A stretch of 64,000 nucleotides of DNA from Scytalidium lignicola (Eukaryota > Ascomycota > Leotiomycetes): contig NCSJ02000062.1 in NCBI GenBank assembly GCA_002812745.2, forward strand, positions 100,140 through 164,139, read 5' to 3'. A program made the translations under genes and the position numbers. Shown piece after piece: positions 1 to 11,645 of the stretch; position 1 is the stretch's first letter, and each line of letters starts with the position of its first letter. Below the pieces are notes generated by a model. The model had not been told where the DNA came from, did not search any database, and saw only the letters and a program-made list of their open reading frames with translations.

Positions 1-1619
1 CTGAGCTTCAACATTGACAAGAATAATATGTCTCTTTCGGGAAGGAAGAGTGTAGTTCTAGGAACACAGCAAGCTCAATTTCGAATATTACCACGGAAGG
101 ATGGCCTCTTTAATGTATTTGCAACTTGTGAACATCCGAGCTTAATATACGGGTCAGAAGGAAGAGTTGTTTACTCAGCCGTTACAGCGGAGTCGGCAAC
201 TTTGGTGTGCTCCTTCGACAGTGAGGCATATCCAGGCACCATTGTCGTAGCTACCCCTGAAAGCATCAAAATATCCCAAATTGACACTGAAAGGAGGACA
301 CATGTACAGAAACTGCATATCGGCGAAACTGTTAGACGAATAGCTTATTCACCAAAAGAACGAGCTTTCGGTCTAGGCTGCATCAAGCGGGAAGTTGTTT
401 CTGGGGAAGAGGTAATCTCCAGCAACTTCAGGCTTGTTGATGAGGTCATGTTTGGCGAACTCGGGAAACCGTTTGCTCTGGATGTCTCAAGTGGAGAAGA
501 GCTTATAGAGAGTATCTATCGTGCTGAGCTTCCAATTCAGCATGATGAGGACAACCTAGGAGAGAGGTTCCTAGTAGGGACGAGCTACCTTGATAATCCT
601 AACCCAGACAGGTCAGATATCAAGGGCCGACTTCTAATTTTTGGAGTGGATAGCACCAGAAGTCCATATCTGATTGCTGAGCAACACTTCAAGGGAGCAT
701 GCAGGTGCATTTCAGTTATGGATGGAAAGATTGTTGCAGCGCTTACGAAAACTGTTGTTGTTTACGATTATAAAGAAACAACCTCTACGTCAGGAAGCCT
801 CACTAAGCTTGCCGCATATCGGACTGCCACGTGTCCTGTCGACCTTTCTATCAATGGTAATATCATCGCAATGTCAGATCTGATGAAATCAGTCATCCTG
901 GTTGAGTATACTAAAGGCCAGGGTGGACTTGATGACACACTAGAAGAAGTAGCTCGTCACACCCAGTCATTATGGTCAACTGCAGTAGCGAATATCGAGC
1001 AGGATACATACCTCACGAGTGATGCGGACGGCAACTTGCTGGTTCTTAGACGAAACAAGGAAGGGGTCACACTTGAGGACCGAAAGCGACTCGAGGTGAC
1101 GAGCGAGATGAATATCGGCGAGATGGTGAACAAGATCCGAACATTCGAGGTGGAAACCAGTGCAAATTCCTCGGTTGTACCAAAGGCATTTTTAGCTACA
1201 GTGAGTCCTTTCTCTATTGGTTTCTTTATTTTCTTTTCAAACCGGTAGTTTTTCATCATCTATCCCATATACGTAACAAAAATAAAGGTATAGAAAACTA
1301 ACAGAAATTTCCCAAATAGACCGAAGGCTCAATCTACCTCTTCTCCACCATCTCCGCCGCTGCTCAGGATGTGCTAATGCGCCTTCAAGCCCGCATGGCA
1401 AGCATAATCCAAACCCCTGGAAATATCGAGTTCAACGGCTACCGCGCGTTTAGAAACGACGAACGCACGACTATAGAGCCATTCCGGTTCGTGGATGGGG
1501 AATTGATCGAGCGATTCTTAGATGTGGATGAGACCGTGCAGGAAGAGATTTGCAAGGGATTGGGACCCAGTGTGGAAGATTTGAGAGATATGGTTGAGGA
1601 GTTGAAGAGGTTGCATTAG
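1..1619 (+). CDS. DDB1: DDB1 (UV-damaged DNA-binding protein 1), C-terminal part
   Basis: This is the C-terminal part, about 500 residues, of DDB1, the beta-propeller adaptor of CUL4 ubiquitin ligases that acts in nucleotide excision repair and chromatin control. The frame is open from base 1, so the 5' end lies outside the window; the ATG at 28 is internal. Exons are 1-1200 and 1320-1619, joined by a 119-base GTGAGT...TAG intron in phase 0. The stretch around bases 283-345 (QKLHIGETVRRIAYSPKE) matches the DDB1 QKLHIR region, and the end (FNGYRAFRNDERT, then GELIERFLD) is the conserved CPSF-A tail. CPSF160 shares this C-terminal fold, but the QKLHI motif favours DDB1. Confidence 0.93.
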
Positions 1620-2090
1620 TGAAGATACTTTTAATTCGATGAGCGATTCGACGGCTCTATCAGGTTGGAAGTAGCTAGGATCTTGGCTAGAGACGTGTTT
1701 TAGAGTAGTCTCAAACTGTGGAATATCTGGTCTGTTTTTAGAACAAAAAGGCTGAAGTACCGAGACATTTCGAGAGAACAGGAAATTATAGTTGGATGGT
1801 GGTCATTAGCATATTTGGACAAAGGGGACTAGGGACATACCCAACTAGATCACTTACAAAAAAGTCAGCTAAATAGATGAGGTAGGCTTTAACAAAGGGA
1901 ATCTAGTTAATACAAAGGGGGGTAGATTGGATAAATGCAAAGTATAATCTGGAAACGGCGCAAAATGTTTTAGTTTTTAAGCATTACCACACGGGGAACT
2001 CTTAAATTTTACGCTAATTGTTCATATATATATTCATAACTGGTCTCTTATAACTCGTAACTCATAACTCAAAAGTTCATTATAGCTTCC
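1620..2090. other. Intergenic, convergent 3' flanks
   Basis: AT-rich spacer between the stops of DDB1 and the downstream phosphatase gene, which converge. I see no ORF or RNA gene; it probably holds both 3' UTRs. Confidence 0.6.
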
Positions 2091-3402
2091 TTAAGATGTA
2101 GCGGTTGGAAGAGGAGGCTGAGTTGAGCAGGTAGAGATAGGAATATATGCCTGAGTCGCAGTAGGAGTGGCAGTGCCTTTGACGGTCTCGGCCTTAACAA
2201 GTACTGGGATGACAGCACCGGTGACGAGAGAGAAAGGTTGGTGGCCGAGAACTACATGGTTAACAAACAGTCAGCAAGTTGAGAACAGCTCACAATTCAC
2301 AGCCAATTGAAAAAAAAATGCACCCTAAAACCATAACTAGAAAATTCCCACTTACTACTCAGAATAGAGCCAATCTCTCCGGAGTGACTAGTAACCGAAA
2401 TCCACGTGTTGCTGTCGGTTGAGAAAATATCATCCATGACCACCTTACTTCGGATGGCCTGGTCAACAGTTGTCTCGCCCTCAAGTGGCTTCCATAGCAA
2501 ATCCTGCTCGGTGAAGCCAGCCTCAATCTCATAAGTTGGGAAGTTGTCGTGGATGTAGGTCTCGTTGCTTCGTCTGTCGCAGGTATGGCCGCTGATACTC
2601 TCACGAAGGAGCTCCTTGACAGTAGGGATGAAGGGGTGACGGTCGGGCAGATCAAGAGTGCTGAAGGTGATGTTGGCGGTCTCCAAGCAGCGGGTTAGCG
2701 GAGAGGTGTAGTAGCTGTCTGGGGTGTGAATCTTCTGTTTCTTGATTTGCTCTGCCCAGAAGGCAGCTGCAACCTCAGCTTGGGCGACGCCGGCAGCGTC
2801 GATGTGGGCATCGGCCCAGGTAGCAGTTGCATTACCATCTCGGACAGACCAGTAGCACTGTAGAAATTAGAATTATTGTAATTTTCTTGACCATAAAAAA
2901 TGGAGGGGAAAAAACGAAAAAAAAATCTAATAAGCAAGAGGCTGTCAAGACTGGAGAATGCTTACGTTCCATGCAGGAGTTCCATAGAAGGTTTCAGCTG
3001 CATTGTGGTACCCCTCACCATGACGACCAAACCAGAACACCTTGTACTGCACAAATCGACCACTTGCTCTGTTCAATTCAAACACATAGTTTGCGAATCG
3101 TTGCCATTGGGTCTTGCCGACCATGCTTGGGCCATCAGTAGAGTATACTTGATCGATCAAGCCAAAGTTGTGAGCAGTCTATTAAGGGTTAGTTTCTGGC
3201 GGCCAATTGAAGTGCTGAAAGCACTAGAGTCCGGGTACTTTACATAGTCAAAGGTATTTGGGTTAGTCGCTGGATCATCTTGCATGAAGAAGCCAGTGAG
3301 CGTGGTGTATTTGATGTACTCTGGAGATGATCCGCGGGGGAGCACAGCCTCGGCAACACCAGCTAGAGCGACGGCAGCTGGAATGATATTCTTCCAGAAC
3401 AT
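2091..3402 (-). CDS. Secreted histidine-phosphatase superfamily protein (PMU1-like)
   Basis: Predicted 344-residue protein of the histidine phosphatase (phosphoglycerate mutase-like) superfamily, resembling fungal PMU1-type phosphomutase-like proteins. Exons on the minus strand are 3402-3244, 3178-2966, 2857-2356 and 2251-2091; all joins keep phase with GT-AG introns of 65, 108 and 104 bases. The catalytic signature GRHGEGYHN lies near residues 104-112, and the second catalytic histidine in VTSHSGE is near residue 282. The first 18 or so residues are hydrophobic with an alanine-rich end, like a secretion signal, so the protein probably acts outside the cell or in the secretory route. The substrate cannot be told from sequence. 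The start at 3402 is chosen because the signal peptide begins there; the frame runs further upstream without homology. Confidence 0.85.
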
Positions 3403-4664
3403 GATGAAGGAATGTTCTAGCTTGACTATTGGTCTACTGTTTTGCGGTCTGTGTGGAAACCGTGGAGAAGAAGATCGACAGGAACAGACCACAGCCCTGG
3501 GCAAGTTAAGAAATATATATACTTTAAACCCCGAGCTTCCCAGACAGGCAGGACGTCAAAAGAAAGCTACTACGTTGCCGCCACCACGGAGCTCTCTCCC
3601 CAAAGTAGCTCTGAGCTCTCTCGCCCAGCGAAGCCATGCGCAGCGATAATCTTTTCCATCCACGGTGACCAGCACGTGTTGGTCGTGCAATCCGTGATCT
3701 TCGCAGGATCTCGGCGCAATCGTTGGAGTTGGTAGAGGATTTCCGCCTACAAACAACCCACGTGTATGGTGTTGCAAGGTCAGCTCGTTGGCACATCCCT
3801 ACAGGTACCTGGTCTCTTCTGTGAACCCTGGCGCAAGGTAGCATTGGGGATCTAGAAGTTGCTCCGTCCCACCGTTTCCTCCAGCAATGCACTGGGCTCA
3901 TAGGCTCGTGGGCTGTCCCAAGAAACTTTCGTGCAGGTACCGGTGTCGAGTAGACTTGGCACTGATATTCCAGAAATTCAGACGATCATAAAACAAGTAT
4001 TATTAAGGGTGTTCAGGTTCTGATGGTCGAGAAGTAGAAGAATAAGCATGTTTCTTGGCGGAGCAGGGGGAGTCCATAAGACGATGTTGATGATAGGGAC
4101 CGTTATTAGAGAGTGCGAGTATTAGACCTGAATTAGGCTTGGCGTCAGCGGGGTTGTTTCCTTGCGGGGCGAAGAAATACAGTAATTAACGGTCTAGTTC
4201 CCCTCTTCGGCTACTAAAAAAAAGTACGTCCTTTCATACCACAGTTACTGTAGGAGAGTAGGAAAATTACGGAGGTACACCATATCAATCTAGGAATCTA
4301 GAGAAATCTTATGATAAAAACCAGTCATCATTACCTAAAGCCACACTTTTGCATTTGCAATCTTGTATGTTCCAAAACCACCGAATGGAATCAAAAATCC
4401 AATCCCTGAAAAGACACTTTAAGCCTGAGATAAGAACGTGATTAATGGCTTTAGTTTAGTGCTTAAACACCGACGAAGACTCCGGCTTAGAATGATTATA
4501 TATTTTAGATATTTTTACAAAATAACAATTGCAACCTGGTTTGTCTTTTCCTAACGATATCTCTATCGTTAACCCCATAATAACGGCCCTTTTCGTTCAC
4601 GCTGTCGAAAGACCTGGCCAATCTAGACGAATCGTCAGCTCTCTATCTCTCCATCTTATAAAAA
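3403..4664. other. Intergenic, no gene seen
   Basis: Upstream region of the phosphatase gene and downstream flank of the MOSC gene. The open frames here overlap on opposite strands, lack recognisable motifs and are judged chance. Confidence 0.5.
3513..3520 (-). promoter_or_regulatory. Candidate TATA box of phosphatase gene
   Basis: An ATATATAT run about 110 bases upstream of the phosphatase start codon, read on the minus strand. Position and sequence fit a TATA element; there is no other support. Confidence 0.35.
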
Positions 4665-5861
4665 TTATAGAAAAAGAAAGTACTTGCGAAATACAGTTCT
4701 TTCTTTCAACCTCTTCGACACCACAATTTGATCCCCAACCTTCAATGGCTTTCCTTCATCTCTATTCCGCAAGAATCCATACCTCCCAAATACTGGACTC
4801 CATTTACCTCCCGGATCAACCCTCCTATCCTTCATCAACAACTTCAGAACACTACCAGCAGGACCCGTACCAGGCTCTCCCGTCTCATAATCAACATTCA
4901 AGCTAGTACACCTGAGACAGTTACTCGTGAGGATGATCTTCACCCCGGCAACCGCTAACTCTCCCCAGAAATCCTCATCCCAAGCAGATGGCGAGCCAGA
5001 GACGACGATGTTCGGCCGGGTCTTAGTTAAGTCCATCTCTACATTTTCTGGGAGCATCTCAGAGACAGCATCGCGAGATTCCTCCGTGGTGACCAAGAAC
5101 GGCGCGACGTCATTGAACGCAATGAATTCATCTTCAAGACCGAACAGTGAGCCAATCACAGGAATCTTCATGAGTGCTTTCATTAGTGGTGATTTCGCCG
5201 ATGGCCCTGCTTTTGGCGATCGATTAGGCATAATCCCCAGTACTGCTCGTGGGTTTCCACCCCAGTTGGCGAGGATAACTTCGTATCCAAAAATGGAGGA
5301 GAACCAAGAGTTGTATTTCTCACCCATGTTGTATGCCACACTAGGGCTGTGATGCATATTCACGTCCACAGTCTGGAGTCCCTTGCAGTCTGGCTTTACG
5401 GGCATTTCGAGGTCTGGTGGAGCCTTCTCTGACGAACCCTTGGGTGGATGATAGCTGACAACTATTTTATCATCCTTGATAGCTGTGTGGAAGAGGCACA
5501 TCCGGGGGAAGTGAGGGACGTGCATACTTTGCAGTTTATCTGGATGCACCTTTAGAAGCACGTATTGCCTGTCCTGCGCAAATCCAAACTTGGTCAAGGT
5601 AGCTGAGGAAACCGAGACTCCACGGAGTGATTTTATAGGGTAAATGTAAAGCTGGAGGGTGTTTGTTAGTTCTGGTGTTCAGGAATTATCACCATCCCGT
5701 GTTCAAGTCACTATACTGACTTGAGTTATTTTCATTTTTGGTCCCGATGCTTCTTCAGCCTGGTGTATATTCTTCGGTGGATCATCTGGAGCAAGCACAA
5801 ACCAGACCACGGTAGTCAGGATAAAGACTCCCCACACAGCAACCACGGGTAAGGAGTCCAT
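4665..5861 (-). CDS. MOSC-domain protein, mARC-like molybdenum enzyme
   Basis: Predicted 375-residue protein with the MOSC N-terminal beta-barrel and MOSC domains, like the eukaryotic amidoxime-reducing component mARC. Exons are 5861-5721 and 5651-4665; the 69-base intron starts GTCAGT, a slightly weak donor, and the join is in phase. Residues 5-24 form one hydrophobic segment, fitting an N-terminal membrane anchor as in mARC. Right after the join the sequence ITQLYIYPIKSLRG is the classic MOSC_N start. SNCLRCTSLN, near residue 275, holds the conserved cysteine region that binds the molybdenum cofactor in this family. Expected role: reduction of N-hydroxylated compounds with cytochrome b5 partners. 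The last residues after ERTVF do not match the family well, so the 3' end could involve a missed splice. Confidence 0.85.
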
Positions 5862-6578
5862 CTTCGTCTTTTCTACTAAGTGTTGTCGAAGTAATAAATA
5901 TGGAAAGTTAAAAATTGCCTCCAGAGGGAAGAATGCTGTGATAGAGCTGGAATAAGGTTAAAGTCCCACTTGATTGATGACTCGATGTGTCCTGGTACAA
6001 GTGGCTAGTTAGTATTCATGGATCCATCCTTAACCTAACCTATTTTCGGAACCCTGGAGCCAGTATGAAACTCAGGCCCGGTGTTTGAATTGCTTAATTA
6101 ATACGGGGTTTGACCTGTGAAAAAATGGATGTGGATATTACGTTGGCTAATAAAGCTGCGATGAGGGTTCCTGAGGAGAAGCCCCACTCTTGTGCTGCAT
6201 CCGAGGCTTACAGCATCCTTATCGGGGCCGATAATTATTATCAATTATAAATTAGCTTCCCTCGTTCTTTGTCAGAAAGCAGTAAGGCAATGCGGTTCCC
6301 GCCATGCCATAAAAACAAAAGATTTTAGGCCTATGATGTCGGGTCAGTTCCTCATGTACTTGTGTACCTAAAAAAAGGTGCTCGTACGTCAGAATGTGAT
6401 CTCTCTATTTACGCATTGACTGGGAAATTTCAGAATACGTCTCTCAAATACATTTGCTGGAAAGTAGCAAGTTTTATATATGATTACAGACTCTTCGTGA
6501 TCACGCTAATAGAATAACAACACCTACTCAGTACATGATCCCCTCTGCCATTTCACATCCCCAGCAGCAATCTCACGC
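5862..6578. other. Intergenic between two minus-strand genes
   Basis: Upstream region of the MOSC gene and 3' flank of the isomerase gene. A 42-codon frame at 6126 on the plus strand is the only open stretch and has no recognisable features. Confidence 0.5.
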
Positions 6579-7256
6579 CTACACTCTGAATTCTTCAGGC
6601 GTATCCTCCTGATGTTTCCAATCGCCCTTTACAAACGCCTCATTCACCTTAATCACATCATAAATCCTGCTGACTATAGGAAAAGCACTCATATCAACGC
6701 CAAACCTGATAGAACCCTCCACAGCTGGTGCAAGACATACATCTGCCATTGTGATTTGATCGCCCACCGAATACTTCCCAGCATATTTCTCACACAGTTT
6801 TTCATACGCATGAAAACCAGCCGCCATCAACTCCCTTTGCCACACGGCAACATCTCCATTGAGGCCTCGGACGCGCTGTATAATGCGAAGGTTCGTGACG
6901 GGCTGGATATCACAGGCGACGATATCCACCAATTCTCTTACTCTCGCTCTCCCAATTGGATCCGTTGTCGGTGGTAGTAGTGGTGTTTTGTCTGGGTAGT
7001 TCTCTTCGAAGAACTCGAGAATGGCGATGGACTGCCGTATTTTGATTTCGCTCCCGTTTTTGTCGGTGACCGTGAGCGTAGGTACGCTCGCGGAAGGGTT
7101 GATCACTGTGTATTCCGGTGAGGATTGCTCATTCTTTACAAGGTGAATGTACGAATATGTTAGAGGGATTCCTTTGAGGTGAGCTGCGGTTCTGACACGG
7201 GCAGAGCAAGAGGAGCGGAAGTAGGAGTGCAGATGAAGGGTTTTTGGGGAAGGCAT
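6579..7256 (-). CDS. maiA: Maleylacetoacetate isomerase (zeta-class GST)
   Basis: Intronless 225-residue protein of the zeta glutathione S-transferase family. It should isomerise maleylacetoacetate to fumarylacetoacetate, the next-to-last step of phenylalanine and tyrosine breakdown, using glutathione. Residues 15-22 are SSCSARVR, the zeta-class active-site motif where serine and cysteine bind glutathione. The thioredoxin-like N-terminal half includes the NPSASVPTL and QSIAILEFFEE motifs that contact glutathione, and TMADVCLAPAVE is typical of the helical C-terminal half. Length matches the family (about 210-230). The usual cluster partners (homogentisate dioxygenase, fumarylacetoacetase) are not in this window; neighbours are a MOSC protein and a zinc-cluster regulator. 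Confidence 0.93.
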   Translation of the reverse strand: MPSPKTLHLHSYFRSSCSARVRTAAHLKGIPLTYSYIHLVKNEQSSPEYTVINPSASVPTLTVTDKNGSEIKIRQSIAILEFFEENYPDKTPLLPPTTDPIGRARVRELVDIVACDIQPVTNLRIIQRVRGLNGDVAVWQRELMAAGFHAYEKLCEKYAGKYSVGDQITMADVCLAPAVEGSIRFGVDMSAFPIVSRIYDVIKVNEAFVKGDWKHQEDTPEEFRV

Positions 7257-8627
7257 GATGTATGGTCTGTTGTCGTGTTTTCAATGGCGTCTTCTACGGA
7301 GACTTTCTTATATAAATGCTTTCTCCGGATATTCTCGGCAGACTCGAGCTTGCTTCTTGTAGGTAGCTCCCTAAACTGGATAACTGCTGTCTGCTGAAGC
7401 CCTAAGATATCTAGGGGTTAAGCACACAAGTATGTTAGGAATGATGAAATAGAAGGTTTAATAATTATAACACAGTTGCAATTGACACGTATATTATATC
7501 TTACATTTCCCCCCCTCTCCCGTAACTATATGCGTCAGAATGCTGGGAGGAAGAGGGGCACAAAGCTAGGGGCGGAATCCCTCCGTTCATAACCACAATT
7601 AAGAGCGCGGTCTATTCCGCTAGAGCTTCCGGGAGACAACAGTGATGGAACCCATGGAATCCTAAATAAACGGGGCTAGTATTTCAACCGTAACATTCAA
7701 CAGGTCAAATCTACGTGAACACCAGTCTATCTTCATAGTTTCTAACTCGCAACTCTAAGTAAACATGATAAAACTAGGAAGTAGCGCCTCCCTTTCCTCA
7801 CCATCAGGATCAGCTATTTGTAGAGGAAATAATCGATTGCTCTTCTACAGAACCTCTGCTCAGTGAAGATTAACGCACCAAAGCAACACAGATATTCTAC
7901 CCTCATAATCAATCATTAGAGAAACCATATGAGCGTCCTATTTGAATCCATCTCTCCTACGAATATTCACGTTCGGAAGATTCCAGAGACCACTTCTTGC
8001 CAGCCTTTTTCCAGTCCATAGCTATATTAATGGAGGCCGTCACTGCAACTAACGCGTATTTCAGGGGAAACTTCAGCCAGTACAGTAGAACACTGCAGCC
8101 TTCTCCAGCGGCCCTCCCCCAAGTCTCCTTGTAGCATCGGCATTTGACTCGCCAGCTACTATAATTATCAAATCGAATTTCTCCACATGATCATATATAT
8201 TCCTTAATAGTTCCGGCTATTCTGTTTTTTTCGTTCTATCCATTGCCCTTGCATAGGGTACTTCTGCCCTGCCCAGAGTTTTCGGGCGCACTATTCATCT
8301 GACCACACATCTTCGATCCGAACCGAGAGCTCTAGAACGTGGGGAAGCAACACCAAGAGGGAAAGAGAGGACCTCATTATTAACCTAGGCAACATCATGG
8401 ATATGAGTAGCTATAAGCTCCCGAATATCCTCATACCACGTTAAGACCTGTGACCTCTATATCGAGCAAGCCTATGCACTAAACCTAAGGCGGCCTATAT
8501 CCGAAGCCACACAGCTCCCTCCATCTCCGACGATATTACATCGGGCAGTATTTTGTGTACCATACCTTAGATCGTCGCATCCCAAATCCATATAATGTGT
8601 CTCGAATTCATCTACTGATACGTCACG
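7257..8627. other. Intergenic, divergent promoter region
   Basis: Separates the divergently transcribed isomerase and zinc-cluster regulator genes, so it should hold both promoters. No convincing coding sequence seen; one short frame at 8472-8774 overlaps the regulator's first exons on the opposite strand. Confidence 0.55.
7307..7314 (-). promoter_or_regulatory. Candidate TATA box of maiA
   Basis: TATATAAG on the minus strand about 50 bases upstream of the isomerase start codon. It matches the TATA consensus; spacing leaves room for a short leader. Confidence 0.5.
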
Positions 8628-10799
8628 ATGCTTAAGGCCGACGCCGCGTTGGGTAAGAACGAATGTGAGAAGCATCCAAAGACCCGCCAGCGGGTCTCGA
8701 CCTCTTGTACGGAATGCAAAAGGAGGAAACAAAAGGTAGTTATTGGCTGCGTGTCTCCAATATCGAGATCTCACGGGTAACCGGCAAACTCTCAGTGCAA
8801 CAAACCTAAAGATAGACCATGTAGGAACTGTGCGCGTCGGTATCCGCCCGTCGAATGCACCTACGAAAGCTCGAGGTTAGTGGAGCCCCTACAGTATAAG
8901 CTTAAATTAACTGCGCGACAAAGTGGAGGAGAGAACTAACGAGCCTGTAGCAAACAAAGCAAATACACCGAAATCATTGTGGATCTCGGCAGCCTTGACT
9001 CCACGGCCTCAGGAGCAGTAAGCATTAATAATTTGGGCTTGCTTGCTGACCCACGGCGGCATGCGTCTCAGAACAACGAATCTAAAGAACCAGTCTTGGC
9101 TGACTGTACATATCAGCAATCACAGGTTTCGGAAACGAGTCTGGTATCTTTGAATGCACAGAACCCCGGCCCAACTCTTCTCGGGGGAATAAGACCATAT
9201 AATCAAGATGCTGTTGAATATGCAGGTGTGGAGTTTGATGGAAATACCAGGCCAAGGAACATTAGTTTCCTTTGGGAGCCTCAGGGAATGGAACAAAAAT
9301 GTCCAGCATCACCCTTCGTAATGAAAGAAAAGATATTTACTCCATATCCACGGGACTTTTTGACATCCTATTACGGAATATCTAACGCACAAATCGGTGG
9401 CCCTGCAGTGGACAAACTTCGAACTCTCCCAATTGAGCCATCAGTCAAAAACGTCGAGTTCCTGTCTTTATGTAGGTAGCATACCGAAGAGTTTTCCGGA
9501 TAGGTTAGATGCTTACTTCATAAGTCATCGAAAGACTCTCTCCTTTTATGAGTTCAATTGACGGTAAAGACTCACCATCGCATTTCAACCGAGAATGGCT
9601 CCCTTTCATGATTCAATCACCTCTTGTGGCTTATATCGGGATCCTTACTGCATCTTATTTCGATGCTGCGGCACGAGGAATTGAACACGAAAAGTCGGTT
9701 GATATTATATCAACTAAAGTCAAGTTAATATCTGGCATTAACGAGTACCTCAAAAAGCAGAGCAAGGCCATTAGTAATGACGCTATTAGTACAGTGATGT
9801 CTTTGGCTCACAATGAAGTATAGCTCCTGCTTTGATTTCAATGGACCTCTCTATTGACATTACATAGTGGATCTATAATGAGGAGAATGTCGTCATTGCC
9901 CATATGAAAGGGCTGCGAGAGATGATTCGATTAAGAGGTGGTCTTGCTAATATCCACCCAGTGACACTCCGAATGTTACTCACGAGGTATTTATATGTTA
10001 TATTTAGCATTGCGAAGCTGATCTAATGCATCAATACAGGACGGATTATCAAATTGCATGCAGCCTTGAATGTGACCTATTCCTAGATGCTAGAGATGAA
10101 GACAGCTGTGGCGTTCTGCTGGACACTTATCCAATTATTTTCGACTCACCCCTTCTGCCATCAAAAAACCGTTTAGTAGACTCATACAAAGATCTAAAAA
10201 TATCCCTTGAGACAGCTGCCATTCTCGACGACATGCGTTTTCTCACCATCTCTGCCCTGTCCCTAGTTCGTGGTGATACCAGCGCTGAACAAACAGCCAA
10301 ATTCATTACAACAGCAAATTGGATCCACAAGCGTGTTAGCAATGCCCCTCCCCTCGACAACTATTTCTACGAAACATGCCGTTCTGCAGCCATTGTCTAC
10401 AGCACATCAATGTTGCACCGAAAACTACTCTCACAGGTCTGCACAGCGGAACTGCTAGGGAAATTCTGGATGTCGATGTGGCGCGTCTCTTTATCGGGAT
10501 GGAAAAAGACGCCGGGGATATTCTTATGGTTAGTGTTGGTCATGACACCTTTCGCACAAGGTAGATCGGAGGGACGGTTCTTGAAGAGTATGATAAGTGC
10601 CAGTATTATGGCCATAGGATTGGAGAATTGGGAGGTTGTGATGATTCAACTACGAGCTTTTGTTGCTTTGCAGAAGTGGCTTAAAGATGGCGTGGAGAAT
10701 AAGACTGAAGGTGGGTCTGCTGGTCAGATATCTGCCAAAAGTAAATCTGGTAATGAAAAGTCCATGGATGGAGGTGAATTGGCAAATAGAGTATTGTAG
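8628..10799 (+). CDS. Zn(II)2Cys6 transcription factor with Fungal_trans_2-type domain
   Basis: Predicted 618-residue fungal regulator. Model exons: 8628-8735, 8796-8875, 8951-9475, 9553-9817, 9868-9986 and 10040-10799; total length closes in frame. The first two exons join into a zinc cluster with cysteines at 27, 30, 37, 45, 48 and 57 (CX2CX6CX7CX2CX8C), so it binds DNA in the nucleus. The C-terminal half carries the usual middle-homology features: NREWLPFMIQSPL, then LRGGLANIHP, then a PGIFLW...NWEVV ending as in DUF3468/Fungal_trans_2 proteins. The third intron (9476-9552) is the least sure: the alternative frame across it is also open. Target genes are unknown; it is divergent from maiA. 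Confidence 0.82.
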
Positions 10800-11645
10800 T
10801 ATTATTGGCTATTGTATGTTTGGTGTCAAATTTTTTAGTTTATTGGGCAATCTGGAGATAGTTAGGGGTTATGGCTTTGTCATAGATATGTGGAGACTAC
10901 AGCTAGCCTGCTAATAATAATAATTGATCTAACGTATTCCAAATTTGCATTTTGTAGGCCAGAATACTGCACGTATAACTAGGTCAGAAGTGCACGAATA
11001 TTTCTAATCTATCTAACTATCTAGCCCTATGACCACATCCTAGTTTGCTTGTTTCAGATGGTATAACATGGAATTCTAATATTAGCTTTGAAACTAGTTT
11101 AAAATAAGATAATGCTAAAAAGTTAAACTGAAGTTCAGCTCAAGCGCAGCCCACTCCGTCTTTGTTATGTCGAATTCATGAAATCCTCCTACAAACACAA
11201 TTTGACCGGGCCATCACCATCACAGTGCCTGTTATATTTGTTGCTACGGGATCTCTTATTTTATTTGACGTAGATAAATGCTTTTTAGAGACAGTACCAT
11301 GCTGCCTTACCGTGAGCAATTTCTCCATAAAGCAACGTTACATCCTCTCAAGTTCAATATTAGACTCTTTTAGATCATAAAGCTATCCCATTCCATCTTA
11401 TATACCCCATATTCTTCATGTCATATCCTATACACCATTTTCATGCTCATACATCTTCAGAGACCATTCATTTCTCCATAAGTACAAATTCCTGCAAACA
11501 AAGGCTAAGAAATTCAATGCTATAACTCTGAAACAACGAAAAAGAGACGATATTATACATAATTTTAGGTTTAGATATACATCTTTGCTCCTAAGCAACA
11601 ACGAATAGTTCGATTTAGAACACATGTAACCAGTTATTAGCCTTA
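10800..11645. other. Intergenic, convergent flanks
   Basis: AT-rich spacer between the regulator and the convergent 2EXR-like gene, with a short AAT microsatellite near 10913. Nothing else supported. Confidence 0.55.

Noticed and set aside
3524..3901. 125-codon minus-strand frame upstream of the phosphatase
   Set aside because: Cys/Arg-rich composition typical of a chance frame in GC-richer DNA, overlapping another frame; not coding-like.
6126..6254. 42-codon plus-strand frame
   Set aside because: Short, no motif, not linked to any splice site.
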